Source: Cellulophaga sp. L1A9 (GTDB taxonomy: Bacteria > Bacteroidota > Bacteroidia > Flavobacteriales > Flavobacteriaceae). From it: a stretch of DNA of 64,000 bases. Within the stretch, counting starts at the first letter, position 1, and every line of letters begins with the position of its first letter. A program made the translations under genes and the position numbers. A model generated the notes under the pieces. The model saw only the letters and a program-made list of their open reading frames with translations, did not search any database and was not told where the DNA came from. This document shows positions 8,228-16,318 of this stretch, one piece after another. Where the stretch lies: assembly GCF_009797025.1 (NCBI RefSeq), contig NZ_CP047027.1, forward strand, positions 3,906,001 through 3,970,000, read 5' to 3'.

Positions 8228-9934
8228 TTATTTACTTAGCGCCTTTAGAATTCTATCTTCATTAATTACGATATCTCTAAATAATACATGTGGAAATTCT
8301 TTAAACTTTGAAGCTTTAAAGGATTCAAATATTTTAGATAATGTCGTTGCCGTTAATAGAGATAAATTCATTTCGGTGTCCATTTCGCAATCATAAACAA
8401 AATCATCACTAAAATCTGGAGCAACTAATAATATTTTGACAATCCTTAAATCATTTTTTAAGGCTAAATTTTGATAGGATTTTAGCTGTCTTGAAACAGC
8501 ACTAAATTTATTGTAACCCTTTTCTTTTATAGTTTTACATTCAATAATTATAATTTCACTGTTTCCTAGATTTAGAAGAATATCCATCATATCTTTTTGG
8601 GTATTCAATTGGTTTTTAAACTTATCGTCAACATCAAAACCTAGGCCTGCAAATATTACTTTTGTGAGTTCTTCAAATTTTAAACCTAATTCACTTTCTT
8701 TGATTGATATTCCGTTTTCCTTCAATATATTTAGATTCCTAAAGCCAACGTTTTCATAATTTTCAAGATATAAATTTTCAACGTCTTTATAATGATCAAG
8801 AATGTTGAGAATATCATCACCTCTTTGTTTAATTCCATTAATTTTTATAAATTTTGATAAATCCGTTTTACTAATTAAATCTAAAATATCCCTTGGTTTT
8901 ATGTTGTAATCTAATAAGAAATTTGCATTTAAAACGTATTCATCTTGTAATTCGAACTGTTCTTTTAACTCCTTATTAAGTATAGGGAAAGTTTGATTTA
9001 ATTCGGTAAGCATCTTATCAAAGCCATCCAGAGAGATTCCAACTTTTTCATCTCTTTCAACATTATCAAAATGTTGAATTAAGCTATTAATCTTATCATC
9101 TAAAGTACTCCCTTTTAAATTTTGAATATTAAGGCCTTTTTCGCATAATTCATTAAGATTTTTTTTCTTTTCAGTGAGGGTTATTCCTTCTTTGTATATA
9201 TCATTTGAAAGTAAACTTGAAAAAGATATACCTTCCTTAATAATCTCTTCAATTTTTTGAAAATTATTCAATTTTCTATCAATATTGTAATTCTTTGAAA
9301 TTTGATTAACTATTGGTTCTCTTAATAATTTTAGTGTTCGTCTATAAAATTTTTCAGCAATTTCTTTTCCTCTAACGGCTCTTAATAATCTAACCATTTC
9401 ATCAGCAATATAGATTGAGTTTTCTTTTTTTGAAAAGAAAATTACACCTAGATTTTTTAAATCATTGATGACCTCTAAAACATCTAATTTTTTAATTGGT
9501 AAAATTGAATAGTTAATTAATTTTACATCTTCTTGAGATAAACCAAGTTGTTTTGATAAGGTTAGAATTATTGATAATTCGTCTGATGTTATTTTTGCTT
9601 CTCGGTTGTTAGTAATGTCATTATGGTAAGCAGTTGATAAACAGCTTTTATAAATTTTATAATCTCTTTTTCTTGACAGGCTTAATTCGGACTTATCATT
9701 CTCTAATTCTGTATTTAAGTTTTTAATTTTGGTTTTCAATTTTTTAATTTCGGTTTCATATAACCTAGAGAACCAATCTTGTTTCATGATGCAATTTCCA
9801 TCCCTAATAATTATATCAATTAGAATGTCTAATTGGGAGTTTGCTTCTTGGAATTCACATTTTAAGTGTTCCGTAAATTCGAATGAGGTTAAATGAAAAA
9901 TGTTTGACACATTTTGATTGTCAACAGATTTAAG
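8228..9934 (-). pseudogene. 3' part of an IS-interrupted PD-(D/E)XK nuclease-like gene
   Basis: This is the larger piece of a gene cut by the IS element at 9935. An apparent 560-codon frame can start at a GTG at 9908-9910, but the frame continues upstream to the insertion site and, once the IS and one copy of TAAG are removed, runs without a break into the fragment at 11164-11305; the intact protein would have 614 residues. The C-terminal region shows a PD-(D/E)XK signature: EELTKVIFAGLGFDV, D443, then IIIIECK with E457 and K459, and a following SRQLKSYQ helix (numbering from the GTG), like Mrr-type nuclease domains. The N-terminal half is helical with a coiled coil around residues 50-75. A defence or DNA-processing role is inference. 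Translation from the GTG could still make the nuclease domain. The gene is visibly more AT-rich than its neighbours. Confidence 0.8.
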
Positions 9935-9950
9935 TGTAGACTTCCCCTTC

Positions 9951-10733
9951 TTAGGACACCTCTAATTTCGATAAATAATTATTATTTAGCCCAGATTTGA
10001 TGAAGAATTTAAATTCTTCATCAAATCTGGGCATGAATTCTTTAGGTGATATATTACCTAAAGATTTATGCGGGTGATTAAAATTATAGTCTTCTCTCCA
10101 GTTGTCGCTTATTTTTTGAAGTTGATAAATGTCATTGAAATAATAGGCATCTAATATATCCTCCCTAAAGAAACGGTTAAATCGTTCTATATATCCATTT
10201 TGCATTGGCTTTCCCGGTTGGGTATATTTAATTTCTATAAAGTTCTTTTTACACCAGTTCATAAAAGTCTTAGAGATAAACTCCGGGCCATTATCACATC
10301 TTACATATTTGGGTATTCCTATTTCCTCTTTTAGGCATTCAAGAGTTTCTACAACAGCTCTTGCTGGATAAGAAAGTCCTGCGTCTATTGCTAGAGCTTC
10401 CCGATTACAGTCGTCTATAACATTAAACACTCTGAGCTTTCTACCATCAGTAAGGGCATCGCTCATAAAATCCATACTCCAACACTCATTTAATGTTAAA
10501 GGTGTTTCTAAAGGTTGTTTTATACGTTTAACCAAACGTTTTTTATGTTTACGGCGCAGACTGAGTTTCATCTCACGGTACACACGTAACACTCGTTTTC
10601 TGTTCCATTTTAAGCCTTCACGACGGATCTTATAATAATATTCATCAAAACCTCTAGTTGGGTATGATTCCGCTAACGCTGTTAGCTTATCAATAACCTC
10701 ACTATCATCTTTCTTACTTTGGTAATACCACAT
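9951..10733 (-). CDS. IS3-family transposase OrfB (DDE integrase domain)
   Basis: From the first ATG 260 residues are seen, but the open frame extends upstream to about 10857 in the -1 frame of orfA and adds ...SDKRVRVKYLIKRFVIP...GLSRS before MWYYQSKK, so the natural product is the OrfAB fusion made by frameshifting. The catalytic triad is present: D in WSMDFMSD, D in VRCDNGPEFIS, and E in NGYIERFNRFFRE. The helix-turn-helix_21 region RRKHKKRLVKR precedes it. The stop codon lies inside the terminal inverted repeat, typical for compact IS3 elements. Confidence 0.93.
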   Translation of the reverse strand: MWYYQSKKDDSEVIDKLTALAESYPTRGFDEYYYKIRREGLKWNRKRVLRVYREMKLSLRRKHKKRLVKRIKQPLETPLTLNECWSMDFMSDALTDGRKLRVFNVIDDCNREALAIDAGLSYPARAVVETLECLKEEIGIPKYVRCDNGPEFISKTFMNWCKKNFIEIKYTQPGKPMQNGYIERFNRFFREDILDAYYFNDIYQLQKISDNWREDYNFNHPHKSLGNISPKEFMPRFDEEFKFFIKSGLNNNYLSKLEVS

Positions 10734-10828
10734 CGATCTACTCAGTCCTACAATATTACAGGCACGGATGATAGGAATTACAAACCTTTTGATGAGATAC
10801 TTTACACGAACTCTCTTGTCGGAAGGCT

Positions 10829-11095
10829 TTAGAACTTTTTTGACAATACGTCTTTAAGCATCTTATTATCAAGACTCACATCAGCATACATCTGTTTAAG
10901 TTTATTGTTCTCTTCTTCAAGTTCTTTTAAACGTTTAAGCTGCTGTTGTTCCATACCGCCGTACTTCTTTCTCCAATAGTAGAAGGTGCTTTTGTCAATT
11001 CCTAATTCTCTAGATAAATCACCTACGGATCTTCCTTGTTCATTTTCCTTAAGAGCTTTAATAATCTGGCTCTCGCTAAATTTGCTGTTTTTCAT
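10829..11095 (-). CDS. IS3-family transposase OrfA
   Basis: 88 residues. An N-terminal helix-turn-helix (FSESQIIKALKENEQGRSVGDLSRELGIDKSTFYYWRKKYGG) for binding the IS ends is followed by a leucine-zipper-like helix (LKRLKELEEENNKLKQMYADVSLDNKML). The ending LSKKF is encoded across the slippery heptamer A AAA AAG (10835-10841 on this strand), just before the stop, as needed for -1 frameshifting into OrfB. The IS407-group OrfA proteins share the KKYGG and LEEEN..LKQ pattern. Confidence 0.92.
   Translation of the reverse strand: MKNSKFSESQIIKALKENEQGRSVGDLSRELGIDKSTFYYWRKKYGGMEQQQLKRLKELEEENNKLKQMYADVSLDNKMLKDVLSKKF
10835..10841 (-). promoter_or_regulatory. programmed -1 ribosomal frameshift site A AAA AAG
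   Basis: In the orfA frame the codons are TCA AAA AAG TTC TAA; a -1 slip on AAA AAG continues as GTT CTA AAG CCT in the orfB frame. This is the canonical heptamer of IS3-family elements and would give an OrfAB transposase. Confidence 0.85.
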
Positions 11096-11163
11096 TGTGA
11101 CAGTTTGAATTTAAAGTTAGTAAATTCGAATTATAAACTGTCCTATTTTTAGGGAAGCCTACA

Positions 11164-11305
11164 TAAGCCCCTTATCAGAGGAACTTAAAATTTTTTCTAT
11201 TTCTTTCGAATTTTTTGGGTTCTTTGAAATAATATTATCAATTATTTTTATGAACGAGTTTTTTTCAATAGACCCTAATTTATCTAATATTTTCTCTAAT
11301 TTCAT
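11164..11305 (-). pseudogene. 5' fragment of the IS-interrupted nuclease-like gene
   Basis: From ATG 11303-11305 the minus strand encodes 47 residues beginning MKLEKILDKLGSIEKN and reaching SSSDKGL at the insertion point. In the present sequence the frame then enters the IS and stops almost at once (GL-M-stop). Deleting the IS and one TAAG gives GGG CTT AAA TCT GTT GAC, joining it in frame to KSVDNQNVSNIFHL of the 3' part. A second in-frame ATG ten codons earlier overlaps the putative -7 box and is less likely. Confidence 0.85.
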
Positions 11306-11336
11306 TTTTAATATTTTTGTCGCAATGGCATTTCAT

Positions 11337-11382
11337 CAAATTTATTAGGAAAAAATGAATTTATACTGCGGTAAACCGCAGT
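11337..11382 (-). promoter_or_regulatory. promoter -7 box with an 18-bp palindrome at the -33 position
   Basis: TAAATTTG (minus strand, 11337-11344) matches the -7 consensus and lies 32 bp before the ATG of the interrupted gene. Exactly 20 bp further upstream, where a TTG should stand, there is instead the palindrome ACTGCGGTAAACCGCAGT (11365-11382): 8-bp perfect arms and a 2-nt centre, unusually GC-rich for this region. It looks like an operator for a dimeric regulator. The rest of 11383-11510 shows nothing I can name. Confidence 0.5.
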
Positions 11383-11510
11383 GGATATATAAATACTATC
11401 TTATTAACATATTCCTTAACGATTAATGAGCTATTAGTTTGAAATTTATTAGAACTAATCAATGTACTATAAGTGTAATTTGTAATGGTTTATATAAAAA
11501 AATAGTTTAA

Positions 11511-12350
11511 TCAATCAATCAAACGGATAGATATAATCCTTACATCTTCTACCGGTCTGTCAAATGTACCTGTAGGCGTAGCAGCAATGGAGTCTATAAT
11601 TTCCAAACCTTCCACGACTTCTCCGAAGACGGTATAATTCTGATCTAAATGGGGTACGCCACCAAGCGTTTTATAGACTTCGCGTTGTGTCGCCGGAATC
11701 TTATATTTAGTAAAGTTCTCTGTATGTTCTGCCCAAGCAGCTATACTATCTTTAAAAAGGGCATAGTGCGTTTTGTTTCCGTTGTCCATGGCCTGTTGTA
11801 GGGAATCTAAAAGATAGCTGTTTTTATTATCTTTTTTTATTTCATAGGCTGCCAACCAGCCATTAATCCTAGTTTCGGCTATGCTTAAAAGACTATCATT
11901 ATAAATTTTACCTTGAGCAATGTAGAATTGCATGCCGCTAGAGGCACGCTCTGGGTTGTCATCACGAGCAGCAGCTAATACACCCTTCTTATGAAAAAGG
12001 CTAGGTACAAACTCGGCTTTTACACGGTAAGGAACATCGCCTTCCCCTAAGGTGTCTTTTGTTTGTGCATTTTTACTTTCAGGATCACCTGCTTGGATCA
12101 TGAAATTTTGGATGACCCGATGAAAAAGTACACTGTCATACGCTTTATTATTTACTAAATTTATGAAATTATCACGATGCAGCGGAGTCTCATTGTAGAG
12201 TTCAAGGATCATCGTTCCTTTGTTGGTAACCAATGCTATTTTTTGTTTTTTATCAGAAGAAGTGCTTTTTATTTTTTTTTCTGCTTCAGTACAATTTAGT
12301 AGGAAAATGCACAAGAATAGGAGTGGAGACAGTTTTGAAAATATTTTCAT
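11511..12350 (-). CDS. cyclophilin-type peptidyl-prolyl isomerase, lipoprotein
   Basis: I start it at ATG 12348-12350 rather than the longer frame to 12413, because MKIFSKLSPLLFLCIFLLNC is a lipoprotein signal with a lipobox LLNC; the product has 279 residues. The cyclophilin domain is clear: YNETPLHRDNFINLV, FHRVIQNFMIQAGDP, then after an insertion of about 85 residues, QNYTVFGEVVEGLEIIDSIA. The catalytic Arg is in FHRV and the FMIQAGD motif is intact. The insertion between ASSGMQFYIAQG and the last strands is typical for the longer Bacteroidota secreted cyclophilins. Likely anchored to the outer or inner membrane facing the periplasm and helping protein folding. Confidence 0.92.
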   Translation of the reverse strand: MKIFSKLSPLLFLCIFLLNCTEAEKKIKSTSSDKKQKIALVTNKGTMILELYNETPLHRDNFINLVNNKAYDSVLFHRVIQNFMIQAGDPESKNAQTKDTLGEGDVPYRVKAEFVPSLFHKKGVLAAARDDNPERASSGMQFYIAQGKIYNDSLLSIAETRINGWLAAYEIKKDNKNSYLLDSLQQAMDNGNKTHYALFKDSIAAWAEHTENFTKYKIPATQREVYKTLGGVPHLDQNYTVFGEVVEGLEIIDSIAATPTGTFDRPVEDVRIISIRLID

Positions 12351-12502
12351 GGTATATACTTTAAGGTCGGTTGTACCGAATATACTGAAAAATAGGAATG
12401 TAAAAGATGTCACTCCAAAAATTCTAGGATTTTCAAGTTATTTTGGGGAATACAAAAAACGTTCTCTTATGTATTTTAATTATAAAAAAGTGCTTTTTGT
12501 TT

Positions 12503-12923
12503 GAGCTACTAATTAGTTGGCCCGACCGTTGTTTTCTTAGGTAAGGAAGTATTGCTTTTGTACACCAGATTAGCCCTAGGTAATTATTATCGTTTACCCA
12601 TTTAATTTCTTTTTCTTATGCTTGTTCTGTTGTCTTATAGAAACCCGCACCTGCATTGTTTATTAAAATATCTAGGTGACCTTCTTTTTTTAAAGTGAAT
12701 GCTACAGCAACAGTTAACGATTGGTTATTTGTGACGTTTAAAGACAGTATTTCTATGTCTTATCCTTCTGTTAAATGACTTCTTTTAAGGTGTTAAGTTT
12801 TGGTAAATTACGCATCGTGGCATATACTTTATAGCCATTTCTGGTAATAAGACATGTTTCTAATCCTAATCCTAATCCTGTAGAAATTCCTGTTATTCAT
12901 ACGTTTTCTTTATTTCTAGTTTA
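12503..12923 (-). pseudogene. decayed short-chain dehydrogenase/reductase gene
   Basis: Reading the minus strand gives a recognisable SDR in two frames: ITGISTGLGLGLE (cofactor motif), NGYKVYATMRNLPKL, then after a frame change LDILINNAGAGFYKTTEQA, EIKWVNDNNYLGL, CTKAILPYLRKQRSGQLISS. It is broken by TGA at 12897-12899, TAA at 12771-12773 with a frameshift just after, and TAA at 12616-12618, and it lacks the whole second half with the catalytic Tyr-Lys. The cofactor motif contains three copies of a 6-bp unit (TAATCC, 12861-12878), which adds an extra Leu-Gly pair. It lies directly behind the TetR gene, which probably once controlled it. Confidence 0.85.
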
Positions 12924-12959
12924 GACTGAATAATCATTCCAATTTTAGCACTGAATTTG

Positions 12960-13511
12960 TTATGTTTTTATGGCATCCCAAACCATTTGTAGCTGGTTAG
13001 AGTTGGTGCTAGCGTTGGTATTCGCTTGCTTAAAATACCATCTTAAATAAGAAAATACAGAACCACCAATAAATTGTAGAAGTTCATCGGTTTCAATAGG
13101 CTTTATTATACGTTTTTCTTTTCCTTTTTGTAATAAATCAGTAACGGGTAATACAGCTTTATATCCTGCATTTCTACTTCCTATTGTAATAATAGGAGAG
13201 GCTTGTAATTGCTCCATAAAGTTAAAATAGCTGGGATTTTTAATAAAAAAGTCGATTAAAGCAGTATAATACACTTCAAATTGAGTTTTTATGGGCTGCT
13301 CCGTACTTAAGGCAAGAAACGTATTTTCTTCCTTATTTTTTATATCAACGTAAATTTCATTGATTAAAGCATCCTTGTCAGGAAAGTAATTGTAGATCGT
13401 TCCCATTCCTGTACCCGCCTCTTTTGCAATGGCAGAAACAGGGGTATTATGAACTCCCTTTTCTATTAGAAGTTTTAAGGTTGCCTCAATAATTTGTTGT
13501 CTCTTACTCAC
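12960..13511 (-). CDS. TetR/AcrR family transcriptional regulator
   Basis: 183 residues. The N-terminal DNA-binding helix-turn-helix is typical: RQQIIEATLKLLIEKGVHNTPVSAIAKEAGTGMGTIYNYFPDKDALINEIY at residues 4-54. The rest is the helical ligand and dimer domain. The start is GTG at 13509-13511; the downstream residues are needed for the fold and no ATG is closer. Its promoter lies so close that the mRNA would be almost leaderless. It is followed by a degraded SDR gene, so this regulator may have lost its main target and persist as an orphan. Confidence 0.92.
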   Translation of the reverse strand: MSKRQQIIEATLKLLIEKGVHNTPVSAIAKEAGTGMGTIYNYFPDKDALINEIYVDIKNKEENTFLALSTEQPIKTQFEVYYTALIDFFIKNPSYFNFMEQLQASPIITIGSRNAGYKAVLPVTDLLQKGKEKRIIKPIETDELLQFIGGSVFSYLRWYFKQANTNASTNSNQLQMVWDAIKT

Positions 13512-13515
13512 AAAA

Positions 13516-13549
13516 CAAACGTAGGTGTTTTTGGAACAGGTATTCCAAA
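13516..13549 (-). promoter_or_regulatory. tetR promoter with a 20-bp operator palindrome
   Basis: On the minus strand: TTG (13546-13548), 22 nt, TACGTTTG (13516-13523). Between and overlapping the -33 half lies TTTGGAACAGGTATTCCAAA (13530-13549), with perfect 7-bp arms TTTGGAA/TTCCAAA and a 6-nt centre. Size and position are those of a TetR autoregulatory operator. The -7 box ends only 4 nt from the GTG start. Confidence 0.6.
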
Positions 13550-13604
13550 TTATAGCTATAACTATTTTTTTAAATTATTCTGAAAAGCTTTAATAAAAGA
13601 GAAC

Positions 13605-14174
13605 TTATACTACCTGCCGTTCTAGAGCCAAGTAATGTGTAGTTTCTGCGGTATATAAAGGGATAATTTTTATTTCACATTTATATGGAGATTTGTCTTT
13701 GCGGTAGTTGGTAATAATTTCAGTAAACGGTTTATTTGTTTTTAACTTTGTATTGATGTTAGACTTTACTGCTGGAGTGGTTTCTTTGCCTTGCAGGAAG
13801 GCTGGTGTTTGGTTTATTGCGAATTTTTTAGAGTACCCAGTCATATCAGAAAAACCATCGCTCACCCAGACTATTTTCTTTTTTAAATCGGTAATAACAA
13901 GTGCTTCAAATTCTTGATTTTCAAAAAGTGCTGAAATGTCATTTTTCCAATGTAATTTTTTTGCAATTTTTTCAAATTCTCTTACTGCAGTTTCTTTTTT
14001 AGATTGTAAGGATAGGTTGTAGAAGTTATTAATGTGCATATCCCAACTTAGTAGTGGTGCCATAGCTCCTTTTTTTGCCGGTTTTATTCGGGGTGCAACC
14101 TTTTTGTTTTCTTCTTCTGTTAATGATGACAGATAAATATCTAAACACATCATTTGATCCATTTCTTTTTTCAT
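13605..14174 (-). CDS. PAS-domain protein, LOV-like but without the flavin cysteine
   Basis: 189 residues, no signal peptide. Residues about 85-188 form a PAS domain with strong LOV resemblance: ALVITDLKKKIVWVSDGFSDMTGYS, then the FLQGK motif at 126-130, and NYRKDKSPYKCEIKIIPLY. In true LOV photoreceptors the motif is NCRFLQG with a photoactive Cys; here that position is Pro124 (TPAFLQG). So flavin adduct photochemistry is not expected, although ligand binding may remain. Residues 1-80 are helical and unassigned. No output domain is present, so it must act through a partner. Last gene of the VOC-pirin-DUF695-PAS cluster, 33 bp after DUF695. Confidence 0.85.
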   Translation of the reverse strand: MKKEMDQMMCLDIYLSSLTEEENKKVAPRIKPAKKGAMAPLLSWDMHINNFYNLSLQSKKETAVREFEKIAKKLHWKNDISALFENQEFEALVITDLKKKIVWVSDGFSDMTGYSKKFAINQTPAFLQGKETTPAVKSNINTKLKTNKPFTEIITNYRKDKSPYKCEIKIIPLYTAETTHYLALERQVV

Positions 14175-14207
14175 TTTCTTTTTCTTTTTCTGTTTTGATA
14201 TTTTAGG

Positions 14208-15314
14208 CTAAAGATACTTATTATAGGTTTGCCAATATTTATCTTTATATATCTCAAAATCGAAGCTAATTTTTTCTTTATTTTCTTTCTGTATTCGGTC
14301 AAATAATTTAGCTGGTTTTCTAAAATCATAACAAGAGAAATAAATTTCTCTCGTAGCATTTGCCGTTTCTCTGCCGATATTGATATAGCCGTCAGAATCT
14401 TTTAATTCTAACATGATAGCATCTTCTAGCGTATTTAATAAATCATACATTTTATCATTAGGCATTCCATTATGGCTGTCTCCATCAAACTTAAAAATAG
14501 CAATGGCTACCCATGGATGGGAAGCCTTGGCATTCCACTCTAAAATATCAGTATTTATGGTGGCTATAATAGGGAGTCCATTTTTTAAGGTGCCATTAAA
14601 GCTTGAGTAGTTATCTTTTAGGGTATTGTGACGTATACCTTCATATTTTTCAATAAATTCTTTTTCTCGCCATATTAAAAAATCTTTTAATTTTTCTAAT
14701 GGGATAATTTCTTTTTCAGCGTCTTTTGTATTCTTAAAATTTATATGATCTATTGTGGTTACGCAATTTAACTCTCCTAAATAATTATCTAAAAGTAGGT
14801 AAGCGCCATGCGAAATTTCCGATTCATTTTCATTAGTATATTCCTGATGGAGGATGGTAATTTCTATTTGATCTGGCATTTCAGGATTTTCGTCTGCATA
14901 GAAACTCATGGTCTCTTCACTAAATGTATACCCATTCATTTTAATTCCAAAAGTACTAGAGGTACTGGGTTGCTTTAATGCCGTAATTTTCCATTTTTCA
15001 ATAACTGGTGCTGCTGCGACGAGGTCTTCTACAAACGGAATATTTCTTAAATTTCCGTCGGCTGTTAAAATTAATTCCGCCGTATTATCATCAGTCATGC
15101 CCGTTAAATACCAGAAAGTATTTTCTTTTACTTCATTTAATTTTGGACCTAAAACATCAAAAAAATTCTTTTCAATAGCATCACCTTTTTTAATTGCCTT
15201 ATAAAATTCTTTTTCGTGCCTTTGAAACCATGTCCAAAATTCTTGGTATGTACCTTCTGCTGTTTCTGAAGTAACGGCTTCCTTTTTATGAAATAAAGAT
15301 TTTAAAAAACTCAT
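14208..15314 (-). CDS. DUF695 domain-containing protein
   Basis: 368 residues, soluble, no signal peptide. The N-terminal half (FWTWFQRHEKEFYKAIKKGD... FDVLGPKLNEV) and the KWKITALKQP segment resemble proteins annotated with DUF695. The C-terminal half carries the usual DUF695 pattern: PNDKMYDLLNTLEDAIM, then DGYINIGRETANATREIYFSCYDF at about 312-335. Function unknown. It starts 3 bp after the pirin stop and lies 33 bp before the PAS gene, so all four genes from VOC to PAS are probably one transcript. Confidence 0.8.
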   Translation of the reverse strand: MSFLKSLFHKKEAVTSETAEGTYQEFWTWFQRHEKEFYKAIKKGDAIEKNFFDVLGPKLNEVKENTFWYLTGMTDDNTAELILTADGNLRNIPFVEDLVAAAPVIEKWKITALKQPSTSSTFGIKMNGYTFSEETMSFYADENPEMPDQIEITILHQEYTNENESEISHGAYLLLDNYLGELNCVTTIDHINFKNTKDAEKEIIPLEKLKDFLIWREKEFIEKYEGIRHNTLKDNYSSFNGTLKNGLPIIATINTDILEWNAKASHPWVAIAIFKFDGDSHNGMPNDKMYDLLNTLEDAIMLELKDSDGYINIGRETANATREIYFSCYDFRKPAKLFDRIQKENKEKISFDFEIYKDKYWQTYNKYL

Positions 15315-15317
15315 AAA

Positions 15318-16313
15318 CTATTTTTCTATAATACTTCCATCCGGATATTTAGCAAATCTACCTTTGGTTTTGTCATGAACATTAGCCGCATCTGGCCAAG
15401 GCCATCCACCAAATTGCGTTCGTTGGTATTCTTCCATGGCTTGTTGGATTTCTTCGTCAGAATTCATAACAAAAGGGCCATATTTAGCAACGGGTTCATC
15501 AATAGGTTTTCCTTGTAACATAAGAAAATGTGCATTTTTTCCGCGTACTAGTATTTCAAGTGATTCTAAAGCATCAATACTAATCCCATGATTAGGAGTA
15601 ATTGTTCGCCCTTCAATTTCTATTGTGTCACCCTCATAAAAATACAAAATTCTAGATACATCGCTTTTTGCCTTTGGTAAAGTATAGGTACTGCCTGCAT
15701 CTACATGAATATTCCAAATAGCAACGTCATTAGCTATAGCTGCAGCCCAAGAATTTGGTGCAGGAGCTAAAGCTTCTTGAGTATTATAGTTTCCTGCAAT
15801 TACTTTTACAGTACTCGTTTCTGTTCTAACTATGGGTAGTTCTTCATGCCAGAGCATCGAAAAATGAGGTGCTACAAACTTGTTTTTTTGCGGTAAATTA
15901 AGCCAGATTTGAAACATTTCTAGCGGATTTTCTTTGCCTGTATTGAGTAGCGGAAACATTTCTGAATGTTGTACGCCACTACCTGCTGTCATCCATTGTA
16001 CATCTCCCATCCCAAAACGACCCGCAGTTCCTAAAGAATCAGAATGGTCACAAAACCCCTTGTTCACAATAGTTATAGTTTCAAAACCACGGTGTGGATG
16101 TGCAGGAAAACCAGGAACCGTTTTTCCATGATACATGCGCCAACCATCTTTTAGTGTAAAATCATTTCCTAAGGTTCTGCCTTCTAAAGATGCTTTAGGC
16201 CCCATTTGGGCGTTGCCTTCAGGATAATGATCTGCATGATATACACAGAATAAAAAAGGATCTTCCGTTTGCCAAGGGAAGCCTAGCGGGAAAACAGATT
16301 TTATTTTAGCCAT
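15318..16313 (-). CDS. pirin family protein
   Basis: I take the ATG at 16311-16313 (MAKIKSVFPLGFPW), 331 residues; the longer frame to 16349 would run into the VOC gene. Two-domain cupin typical of pirins. The metal-binding motif is intact: HPHRGFETITIV around residue 70, and GVQHSEMFP around residue 118, giving the three His plus one Glu. The C-terminal domain (FLMLQGKPIDEPVAKYGPFVMNS) is also typical. Pirins are iron proteins, some with quercetinase activity, others redox-sensing co-regulators. It begins 5 bp after the VOC stop and ends 3 bp before the DUF695 start. Confidence 0.93.
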   Translation of the reverse strand: MAKIKSVFPLGFPWQTEDPFLFCVYHADHYPEGNAQMGPKASLEGRTLGNDFTLKDGWRMYHGKTVPGFPAHPHRGFETITIVNKGFCDHSDSLGTAGRFGMGDVQWMTAGSGVQHSEMFPLLNTGKENPLEMFQIWLNLPQKNKFVAPHFSMLWHEELPIVRTETSTVKVIAGNYNTQEALAPAPNSWAAAIANDVAIWNIHVDAGSTYTLPKAKSDVSRILYFYEGDTIEIEGRTITPNHGISIDALESLEILVRGKNAHFLMLQGKPIDEPVAKYGPFVMNSDEEIQQAMEEYQRTQFGGWPWPDAANVHDKTKGRFAKYPDGSIIEK

Positions 16314-16318
16314 GATAC

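Larger units (their letters stand above)
9935..11163 (-). mobile_element. IS3-family insertion sequence, IS407-type
   Basis: 1229 bp. Left end TGTAGACTTCCC (9935) and the complement of the right end TGTAGGCTTCCC (11163) form imperfect terminal inverted repeats of about 25 bp that also share TAGGACA. The direct repeat TAAG flanks it (9931-9934 and 11164-11167), a 4-bp target duplication as expected for the IS407 group. It carries orfA and orfB on the minus strand, overlapping through a slippery A AAA AAG. Both ORFs look intact, so the element may be active. It interrupts a nuclease-like gene in the same orientation. Confidence 0.93.

Noticed and set aside
8228-9910. Taking this frame as an intact gene starting at GTG 9910
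   Set aside because: The frame continues to the IS end and joins in frame with the 47-codon fragment at 11164-11305 when the IS and one TAAG are removed, so the GTG is an internal Val codon.
12220-12504. Plus-strand open frame over the cyclophilin 5' end
   Set aside because: It lies antisense to a clear lipoprotein signal and to the SDR remnant; composition and content are not protein-like.
12861-12878. TAATCC triplicate as a phase-variation switch
   Set aside because: A 6-bp unit does not change frame, and the gene has other stops and lacks its 3' half.
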